Shown here one piece after another: positions 57,301 to 64,000 of a stretch of 64,000 nucleotides of DNA. The stretch comes from Chloroflexota bacterium (GTDB lineage: Bacteria > Chloroflexota > Anaerolineae > Anaerolineales > UBA4823). The stretch spans positions 62,001 to 126,000 of the forward strand of contig JAKOUW010000143.1 in NCBI GenBank assembly GCA_029782365.1, read 5' to 3'. The notes beneath the pieces are model-generated. The model saw only the letters and a list, made by a program, of their open reading frames with translations. It did no database searches and was not told the origin of the DNA. A program made the position numbers and the translations under genes. Each line of letters begins with the position of its first letter. Within the stretch, counting starts at the first letter, position 1.

Positions 57301-60185
57301 GGTTGCCCATGATGGAAACCACGGATCAAGAACTTTCGAAACTAATCTTGCGAGCTTACCCAGCTCCTATATCTTTAGCTTGGCGTCACTATCTTCGCGC
57401 ATCCAATAAAAAGGAAGAACACGATCGGCTACTAGATTTGTTAGAGATTTCGGCGATGTTTTTTGCTATGGTGTTTCTCAGTCAGTACCGGAAAGATAAA
57501 AACACCATTGAGGAGATCGATCAGGAGCTTTTAAAGTTATCGGGGGCATCTTTTGGAACCTGGAAGGCATTGATTCAAAAAATATCCGCTGTTTACAACT
57601 CGAATTCCAAGGTTACCGTTGTTAGGGAAATAGCCCAAGCTTTTCAAAAAAAAGAGCCAAATGTTCATTCCATCAGATTTGTTAAAGAAATATGCAAGCT
57701 GATCGGAAGGGATGCACCGGCACAGTCGAAAATAAGTCCGGTGGATTTTCTTGAGTGGTGCGTTACATATCGAAACGAAATCGCTCATGCCAAACCATCA
57801 CCATCAGAAGAAGTTTGCCGTGCCAGGTTAGAATGGCTAGCACCTGCGGTAATCCAGCTTTTGAATACATTCCAAATTCTGGCTAAATATTCTTTTATTT
57901 ATCTCCAGCGCACTCTAATTCAAAATCAAGACATTATTGGCGAGGCTGTACCTTTATCTGGCTGGGATTTGGAAAATAAGACCCAGATATTTCCAGCCTC
58001 ACCGCAGGTAAGATCAGGGAATTTATACCTTTGCAGCCCTGAAACAAATGAAGTTTCTCTGAGATTATTGCCGGTCTTCTTGTATGGTAAATGCTCTTCA
58101 TGCACATACGAACCGAGAGTTTTTATTTTTAGAAAAGCAGATGTTAAAGAAGAGGCCAAGATACCTGTATTATGCAAAAGTGTAGATTATACATGTCCAG
58201 TTTGTGGCAATAGATCGAGAGTAGAGCAGGCAGATAGTGCGCAGGCTTTTCTGGAGGTGCTTTATGTAGCAAGTCAAGATTTAGAACAGCCTGGTGAGGG
58301 ACAACCCTCTCCTGAAACAACTCTGCCCCCGATTTTGACTGAGGTTCAGGAGCCAGAGTCGCCTCTTGAAGTGGTTCCTGAGAACGTTTCTCAACCGGAT
58401 TCAGTGCAATTTGAAAGAAAAATCAATCCGCACATCAAGAGTTTCCTATCTCTTCAGAGCCAAGAGGATAATGGTGGGACAAGAGGTCTTGATGAATTTG
58501 GAAAAGACACTTATGTTGAGACATTGTTAGACACTAAATTGAAGCAGAAAATATTAGAAGGCTCTGTCAATCTTGTTATTCTTACCGGAAATGCTGGTGA
58601 TGGTAAGACCGCTTTTATTCAACAGGTGGAAAATGGCGCTCTAAGCTTGGGTGCCAATAACATTGAACAAACCGAATATGGATCCCGGTTTATCTTGGGT
58701 GATTGTAAGTATCAAACAATTTACGATGGTTCTGAAGACGAAGCTAGTAAAATTAATCGCCAAAGGCTCGATGAGTTTTTCTTTGAATTTCGCGGAGATG
58801 CTCCTCGCCCTAACAAGATTGTGAAAATTATTGCTATAAATGAGGGACACTTACGAGAATATCTTCTTAACAATGGGAATTACTCATGGCTAGGCAAGCA
58901 GATTCATCATTTTCTTGAATACTATAATTTTGAACTTGACCCATCGCTTTTAGTAATCAATCTTAATTTAAGGAGCGTTGTAGATAGTTCTTTGGCCAGC
59001 AGGAATAGTATCTTTGATAAACTGCTTGATAAATTCCTGCTGCCGAAGTTTTGGACTGAGTGTCAGAGCTGCTCTGCTCACACTACTTGCTCAATAAAAT
59101 TTAATATTGACGCGCTCACGGATAAAGATTATGGGAACCAAGTTCGCAGCAGAATAAAGTCTCTCTATTTGATCAGTCATCTCCGATCTAAACAGCATAT
59201 AACCGTTCGAGATTTACGAGCCAGTTTAGCCTATATTTTGGTGAATCGATATTCGTGCGAAGGTATCCACTCTGACATCTCAAATGGGAACCACAGTAAG
59301 TTCATGTCCCGGTATTACTACAATTCTGTTTTTGGAGTAGAAACAGAGATTGGTAAAGGTGACCATGAACAAGAACGAGTAATCAAGCTACTTCGACAAA
59401 CAGATGTGGCGTCAGTACCCAATCCTCATTTAGACAATCTTTTGGCCTTTACTCATCCTATTTCGATAGGTTTATTTGCCGAGTTTTCAAAGCGTGCCTC
59501 GCCGGATATCAATTTTTTGGAAGAACAATTTATTGCCATCAACGAAGAGCGTCTACTAGAGTTGTCGCAAGAATACCATTCTTCCATGCGCAGAAAATTC
59601 TTTTTTGAAGGTGTAGAAAGCGCTACTTCTGAAGCTGGATACTCATCATGGATGGAAATGCTGCCATTTAAATCTTTTGGGGAGTTTATGGGGGCATTCA
59701 CGGATACAGATACTCTGGAAAAGGTTCGAAATAATGTTTTAGATGCTATCAACATTAGTGAGAGGATTTATAACAACGGGATCACTGCCAATAACTTGTG
59801 TATTAGAACAAATGCGAATTCCAAATCTCTTATCAAGGCATTTAGTCAATTCCCTAAGGTAGAATTTCGGTGTATCGTCAAGCGCGCCGGAAAACAAGGA
59901 TTATATTTGGAATATTGCCCTAATACCATTATCTTTCGTTATAAAGATGATCAAAATAAACAAATTGATCTAAATTTAGACCTTTATGAATTGCTGGTCA
60001 AAATTGGAAACGGTTATATACCAGGCGGAAAGGAATTAAGAGACTTTTTCTTGAATCTTCTCTTATTTAAGAAACAACTAACTGCTTTACCGGCTTCATC
60101 CATATTGCTTACCGAGGATGAAAAGAGATATTTTCGGTTAAGAAAATCTGGTAACCAGGTGCTTTCAATAGAAGAAATTGTTTGA
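57297..60185 (+). CDS. P-loop ATPase with N-terminal HEPN-like domain and zinc ribbon (DptF-like position)
   Basis: A 962-residue protein. Residues about 20-200 are helical and include VTYRNEIAHAKP with R159-x4-H164, the RX4H motif of HEPN-type RNases. A zinc ribbon follows (C266-x2-C269, C300-x2-C303). After an acidic/Pro linker (about 325-385) comes a P-loop ATPase: Walker A GNAGDGKT (K437), KIIAINEGHL, VINLNLRSVVDSS, a CxxC...C element (CQSCSAHTTC) and HITVRDLRASLAYIL. This C-terminal layout resembles the ATPases of DptFGH-type and related defence modules; exact family placement needs profile searches. It should be cytoplasmic and act with the next two proteins. Start ATG 57297 overlaps the preceding small ORF. 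Confidence 0.65.
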   Translation: MRLPMMETTDQELSKLILRAYPAPISLAWRHYLRASNKKEEHDRLLDLLEISAMFFAMVFLSQYRKDKNTIEEIDQELLKLSGASFGTWKALIQKISAVYNSNSKVTVVREIAQAFQKKEPNVHSIRFVKEICKLIGRDAPAQSKISPVDFLEWCVTYRNEIAHAKPSPSEEVCRARLEWLAPAVIQLLNTFQILAKYSFIYLQRTLIQNQDIIGEAVPLSGWDLENKTQIFPASPQVRSGNLYLCSPETNEVSLRLLPVFLYGKCSSCTYEPRVFIFRKADVKEEAKIPVLCKSVDYTCPVCGNRSRVEQADSAQAFLEVLYVASQDLEQPGEGQPSPETTLPPILTEVQEPESPLEVVPENVSQPDSVQFERKINPHIKSFLSLQSQEDNGGTRGLDEFGKDTYVETLLDTKLKQKILEGSVNLVILTGNAGDGKTAFIQQVENGALSLGANNIEQTEYGSRFILGDCKYQTIYDGSEDEASKINRQRLDEFFFEFRGDAPRPNKIVKIIAINEGHLREYLLNNGNYSWLGKQIHHFLEYYNFELDPSLLVINLNLRSVVDSSLASRNSIFDKLLDKFLLPKFWTECQSCSAHTTCSIKFNIDALTDKDYGNQVRSRIKSLYLISHLRSKQHITVRDLRASLAYILVNRYSCEGIHSDISNGNHSKFMSRYYYNSVFGVETEIGKGDHEQERVIKLLRQTDVASVPNPHLDNLLAFTHPISIGLFAEFSKRASPDINFLEEQFIAINEERLLELSQEYHSSMRRKFFFEGVESATSEAGYSSWMEMLPFKSFGEFMGAFTDTDTLEKVRNNVLDAINISERIYNNGITANNLCIRTNANSKSLIKAFSQFPKVEFRCIVKRAGKQGLYLEYCPNTIIFRYKDDQNKQIDLNLDLYELLVKIGNGYIPGGKELRDFFLNLLLFKKQLTALPASSILLTEDEKRYFRLRKSGNQVLSIEEIV

Positions 60186-60192
60186 GGAAAAT

Positions 60193-61779
60193 ATGCCATT
60201 AAAAGGTTCGCATAAGGAATATACCCTTGATTATATAAATCCCATCGACCCTCATTTGATTCGGGTTGACCGTGCGTTTGGCAATTTTTTATGGTTGATT
60301 AAAGAAAATGGACGCCCTGTCAAGGCCAGTAAAAAAAGAATTATGCCTGTACGGGAGCTTGTAGATAAGATCAGCGTAGATAAAGAACACTTTCAAGGTT
60401 TTGAGGGCGATAGTAGAGAAATTCTCGGCAGATGGTTGGCATACGATTTTGCCGATATTGTTCAAACCCGCAGCAGTGGAGAATCTATATTAGCTGGCCT
60501 TCTTCCCCTACATTTGGATGTGGTCAAACTTCGTCATCCGACTTACGCTCGCGATTATGGCACATCACGTTATCTTTACAGTATTCTTCAAAGTTTTGAG
60601 CCATCTTATTTGCCCGACGAACGTAAACCTATAACCATTACTCTAAAAAATTTCTTTGGTGTGAATGTACAGGAAAAGGATTCGCGATCTGAAATTGATA
60701 TTGAAACATTATTTCTGGTTAGATTATTAGCCAATTTTACAGCAGATCCATCAAGTCCTAAAGTTGACGCCTATTATGCACCTCTTTGTAAAGGGGAGGC
60801 GGCGATATTCATGGATGATTTACGAAGAATTTTGGTTTATAAAAATGATATTCCACGTAGGGAGATAATCAGATATTTATTAATTCTTACCAGCTTCCAC
60901 CTGGCTTTATCTTCCCTGAAAACCATCCGAGTTGTTAACGGGATCGTTGATGCCGGTGATAAATGCAAAAATTGTCGACCTAACCCTGCGCGCCAAGATA
61001 TGACGCATGATTGTGGCTATGACTTAGATATATTCGTTGACCTTACTGAGCAAAAAGATCTTTGTTACGAACTCGCTCGTCAAAAAGTTAAAAAACACTA
61101 TGCTGAATTATCGAGGTATATTAAGCATCATATTAGACTGAAGAAACTGGATGAGTTTGCTCAAAAAAGATTAGAAGATGGTCAATGGACTAAAAGTGTT
61201 ATAGGGTTGTTGGAGCTTGAATCGCATCCCAAAGTGGATAGCTTTTTTGAAGCACGAATCGATGATCTAATTGAGCCTGAAGAGGAGGAAGAGATCAACT
61301 CGGATCTCGATAAGATACGCAAATTGGGGATGACCCCAGTTGATACATATGTCGAAATGCTCTATTCGCTTACTCATAAAAGGCTGATACCTCCTTATCG
61401 AAGAATGCTAGATTCCTTTTGTGGGAAAAACTTAGACACAGGCTTTCTGAGATCCGGGAAAGGAAGAACTGGAAGGCGCTATTATTTGGGTTCCGAATTA
61501 CTCGAAACATTGGTGCAGGTTGCTGTTGTTCACCAAGATAAATATGGCCAATTAAAAACCAGTGGGGTTACCATAAAAGATTTCGTGGTATGGATCAAAA
61601 ACCGATATGGGTTATTAATTGATGAATACGGCGAGCCTATCGAGAATGCAGAAATGGCACAGGCACTGAATAAGAATTACAATGCGTTGAAAGATAGGCT
61701 AAGACAATTGGGCTTCTACGCAGATTTATCAGACGCATCTAATTCACAGCGGATTCAACCAAGATATAAAGTCGGTTAG
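60193..61779 (+). CDS. Unknown 528-residue defence-operon protein (DptG/MADS-like position)
   Basis: A soluble, largely helical protein not recognised by motif. It starts KGSHKEYTLDYINPIDPHLI, has a Cys-rich segment KCKNCRPN followed by HDCGYD (CxxC...C), a run of Glu (EPEEEEEINSDLDKI) and ends with a region typical of a winged helix (TIKDFVVWIKNRYGLLIDEY). Gene order, size and position between two large probable ATP-dependent proteins resemble the middle gene of DptFGH-type or MADS-type modules, but this is context inference. GAGGAAA lies just before ATG 60193, and the previous stop ends 7 bases upstream. Confidence 0.55.
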   Translation: MPLKGSHKEYTLDYINPIDPHLIRVDRAFGNFLWLIKENGRPVKASKKRIMPVRELVDKISVDKEHFQGFEGDSREILGRWLAYDFADIVQTRSSGESILAGLLPLHLDVVKLRHPTYARDYGTSRYLYSILQSFEPSYLPDERKPITITLKNFFGVNVQEKDSRSEIDIETLFLVRLLANFTADPSSPKVDAYYAPLCKGEAAIFMDDLRRILVYKNDIPRREIIRYLLILTSFHLALSSLKTIRVVNGIVDAGDKCKNCRPNPARQDMTHDCGYDLDIFVDLTEQKDLCYELARQKVKKHYAELSRYIKHHIRLKKLDEFAQKRLEDGQWTKSVIGLLELESHPKVDSFFEARIDDLIEPEEEEEINSDLDKIRKLGMTPVDTYVEMLYSLTHKRLIPPYRRMLDSFCGKNLDTGFLRSGKGRTGRRYYLGSELLETLVQVAVVHQDKYGQLKTSGVTIKDFVVWIKNRYGLLIDEYGEPIENAEMAQALNKNYNALKDRLRQLGFYADLSDASNSQRIQPRYKVG

Positions 61780-61801
61780 AGACAGGTATGAGGTGGTGAA
61801 C

Positions 61802-64000
61802 ATGGAGAGCTTTGAAAGCCGTTTCAATGAGGAGTTAGCATCTGAGATTTCCCAATCATTAGCTACAACCTTGGTTATGAAGACAGCGGGCCATATGGCA
61901 CGTATGGTGGATCTGCCTACTAAATACATAGAGAAAGTCTGCCGATTGCTAGCTGCCCGAATGCCAGAAATTGAAACGTATATCTTATCCGATGAGACTC
62001 AAGCACTACCTTTTATTACTGCGACTAAGTTAATTGAGAGACGCAATTTATCAAAAAAAATACTGCTTGTTTTTATTCCCCCAGGTTTAAAAACTGCAGC
62101 TGAAGATTCCTACGGCGAAAACACCTTTGAAAGCCTATCCGTACAGCCATCCCTCCGAGAAATAAAAAAAGCGTGGGTTTCCGAGCTTAGCAGTACCTTT
62201 ACATATCTTCAGAAGATACTTGAGAGCCGTCATTTTAGGGAAAAGCGAGTCCCGACAGAAAAAATACTTCAGTACCTCTATGCAATAAAAAACAATATTA
62301 CCGATCCGCTAGCCCCAGGAAAATTCCTATATATAGTAGGACTAATACCGGATTATAGATTGTCTGGCTCTGGAATTGAAGCATCGATTGATCGCAACAG
62401 TAAAGTCGTATCAATTCTTAGCAATCCAGAAATAGCCCTAATGACAAAGATTGAAGATTTAACAAAGAAGGATCCTTGGCTAAAACCCGAGTCTATTCAG
62501 TTAGAATTATTTAGTAGACTCCGAGAAAATGAAGGTTTGGATCCAGATAGGTGGCTGATAAATACAATCGAGTGGCAATTGACTTTTGACACCTGGTCAT
62601 TTAAAGAGAAGGAAAATCAAAACTCTGAGCAAATGGATGTTAAAGTTGAGCTAAGCTCACTAGATAAATTTAAGGGCCTAGAATGGGAAATTAAAGGAGA
62701 GTATTGGCAAGCTAATACGCGTGAACCCGTTACTGTAGTTTGGAAAATAATCCCTGCTAGTCCACCCTTATTTTCTCACTTTCTTTTATATGTTCTCCAT
62801 TATGACCGGCAAGAAGAACTCTTGCCTCCAAAAAAGGTAAATCGTATTAAACGTTCTTTGAAAGTAAATTTCAAAGATATCGCTTTGGATGAGGATAGTC
62901 GAGCACTAGTTTATATAGAATGCCGTGCTGTAACCGCTGATGGAGAAACTATAGCGAGCGGTCAAAGCGAGCCTTTTTGGATTATGGGAGAAAATGAGCC
63001 TAATGATGAGGGCGAATCGGAAACTGAAATTATTGAAGATCCGAATGGTGATGAAGTAAGAAGCGTTGTAGAAGCGATTCTAATTTCAACTCTAAGATTT
63101 AAGAGTGAGAAGCGAAAATTTACTGTTGAAGTAAATCGTGATCGTTCTGGTTGGGTGGGTTCAAAAGTTAAGGATGGAGAATATGATATTTATCGCCTGC
63201 GTATGAGCACAGGTGATACCTTTCATCTCAAAATTGGAAAATTGCTCAGGATCATTGAAGCGGAAATTCTCGAACGCCCATGTGATCTTCGCCATTTTTC
63301 TGTAAGGTCAGAAAAAAACATAACGGTAGATGGGCAAATTGAAGCAGTCGTTCTGTCGGCAAAAGTAGAGGAGCTAGCGAACTTCCTTAGAGCAAGAAAA
63401 ACTTTATTCGATGCGATTAAATCCAAAACGCCGTTAATCGATTTAATAGATCTAAATGAATTTTCTGAGTATATTGAGAATTATGCACATTCTTATGTAA
63501 AGATTCTTTCTATGCCCGAAATATTTTCATCAGTGTCCAACTTAGATACTGTGGAATTTAATCTAGATGGCAATAACACTGCAATTTTATTGGCCCCTAC
63601 TCACCCGATGAAGCTATTATGGTTGTTGCAATATCAAAAATTAATTACTTCATGGACTGGGGATGTTTTGGGAGGTAAAGCTGAAAAGGCAAAGTTATTT
63701 GATAGAAGTTCTCTTGACCTGATTTCCCCATTAAACCAACCGGCCTTTCTATTGGTCCCAAAAGTAGGTGTGGTTAGCAATGTCGACAGCATTGGACTCT
63801 TTTGGGGAATTTTCCTGCCCATAAATAGTGGAAACAAAGATAGCCTCAGTCCTTTATATCGAAGGCTAGGTTTGCCATCAACTAAGGTCAGTTTATCAAG
63901 TATACGAGCTGATCAAATTGGCGATCGAATAAATCAATATATAAGCCAACATCATTATGTTAAGACGTTATCTGTAAATGTAATAAATCCTGGAGATGGG
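61802..64000 (+). CDS. Large defence-operon protein, partial (DptH/MADS8-like position)
   Basis: The frame is open from ATG 61802 (GAGGTGG upstream) to the window edge: 733 residues without a stop. The N-terminus is helical, followed by several beta-rich stretches. LAPTHPMKLLWLLQYQKL near 63600 (about residue 600) matches the HPLRLLW-type motif I associate with large DptH-like/HerA-linked ATPases, and SVNVINPGDG occurs at the very end. The Walker motifs of such proteins lie further downstream and would be outside the window, so ATPase identity cannot be confirmed here. It is separated from the preceding gene by only 22 bases. Confidence 0.5.
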   Translation, partial: MESFESRFNEELASEISQSLATTLVMKTAGHMARMVDLPTKYIEKVCRLLAARMPEIETYILSDETQALPFITATKLIERRNLSKKILLVFIPPGLKTAAEDSYGENTFESLSVQPSLREIKKAWVSELSSTFTYLQKILESRHFREKRVPTEKILQYLYAIKNNITDPLAPGKFLYIVGLIPDYRLSGSGIEASIDRNSKVVSILSNPEIALMTKIEDLTKKDPWLKPESIQLELFSRLRENEGLDPDRWLINTIEWQLTFDTWSFKEKENQNSEQMDVKVELSSLDKFKGLEWEIKGEYWQANTREPVTVVWKIIPASPPLFSHFLLYVLHYDRQEELLPPKKVNRIKRSLKVNFKDIALDEDSRALVYIECRAVTADGETIASGQSEPFWIMGENEPNDEGESETEIIEDPNGDEVRSVVEAILISTLRFKSEKRKFTVEVNRDRSGWVGSKVKDGEYDIYRLRMSTGDTFHLKIGKLLRIIEAEILERPCDLRHFSVRSEKNITVDGQIEAVVLSAKVEELANFLRARKTLFDAIKSKTPLIDLIDLNEFSEYIENYAHSYVKILSMPEIFSSVSNLDTVEFNLDGNNTAILLAPTHPMKLLWLLQYQKLITSWTGDVLGGKAEKAKLFDRSSLDLISPLNQPAFLLVPKVGVVSNVDSIGLFWGIFLPINSGNKDSLSPLYRRLGLPSTKVSLSSIRADQIGDRINQYISQHHYVKTLSVNVINPGDG

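Noticed and set aside
49361..64000. Complete DNA phosphorothioation (Dnd/Ssp) system
   Set aside because: No dndA-E or ssp genes are seen; the similarity is limited to the ATPase module and gene order.

Overview
The window looks like a chromosomal segment of a Chloroflexota bacterium, probably class Anaerolineae. This is inferred from the high G+C of most of the window, a DUF6062 gene behind enolase, and the many secreted glycan-active and beta-helix/FG-GAP proteins; no rRNA or marker phylogeny is available to confirm it. I saw no tRNA, rRNA or CRISPR array.

Layout. 1-2.9 kb (+): the enolase 3' end followed by a tightly packed run (zinc-ribbon/HEAT protein, histidine phosphatase, an unknown protein, DUF6062). 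2.9-5.6 kb (-): a fluoride-response operon, with a fluoride (crcB-motif) riboswitch and overlapping terminator hairpin ahead of FluC/CrcB, a DUF190-CBS fusion and a TauE/SafE permease. 5.7-11.7 kb (+): small housekeeping and accessory genes (DUF2200, GlsB/YeaQ-like, a frameshifted membrane protein, a RibD-type reductase, DinB, DUF998, YdeI-like, a cysteine desulfurase-rhodanese fusion, a degenerate nucleotidyltransferase). 11.8-14.4 kb (+): single-gene units, each closed by a stem-loop: a 37-aa RiPP-like peptide, an orphan Hcp-like protein, and two paralogous secreted C-tail-anchored proteins (a third copy lies at 36.4 kb). 14.5-19.8 kb: a three-PAS histidine kinase and a large secreted beta-helix/FG-GAP protein.

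19.9-36.0 kb (-): a large fructan-utilisation locus. Reading in the direction of transcription it has a LacI regulator, a LacI-type protein lacking its DNA-binding domain, a peptide/oligosaccharide-type ABC importer (binding protein, two permeases, two ATPases), an aldo/keto reductase and four GH32 enzymes (two predicted lipoproteins, two cytoplasmic). Two nearly identical 19-bp operator-like sites sit upstream of the two LacI-type genes. 36-42 kb: a secreted paralogue, an Asp-box (sialidase-fold) protein, a SpoIIM-like membrane protein, about 2.8 tandem copies of a 200-bp repeat, a YcaQ-like protein and an SDR.

42.4-64 kb: an accessory region rich in defence genes. It starts with a PKD/multi-TM protein and a class-3 lipase, then a TIR protein with a macro-like N-terminal half and a frameshifted DUF3800 gene (both -). 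From 49.3 kb a single + strand array runs to the window end: a short leader ORF, hsdR, hsdM, hsdS, a reverse transcriptase with a helical-repeat region and a C-terminal RX4H motif, an unannotated 54-aa ORF, a 962-aa P-loop ATPase with a HEPN-like RX4H motif and zinc ribbon, a 528-aa unknown protein, and a large unknown protein cut by the window end. Stop/start overlaps (ATGA, TAATG, ATGA) link hsdS, the RT, the small ORF and the ATPase. The combination of a type I R-M system, a reverse transcriptase and a DptFGH/MADS-like ATPase module in one apparent operon is the strongest candidate for an undescribed composite defence system. Base composition becomes markedly AT-rich from about 53.6 kb onward, consistent with horizontal acquisition.
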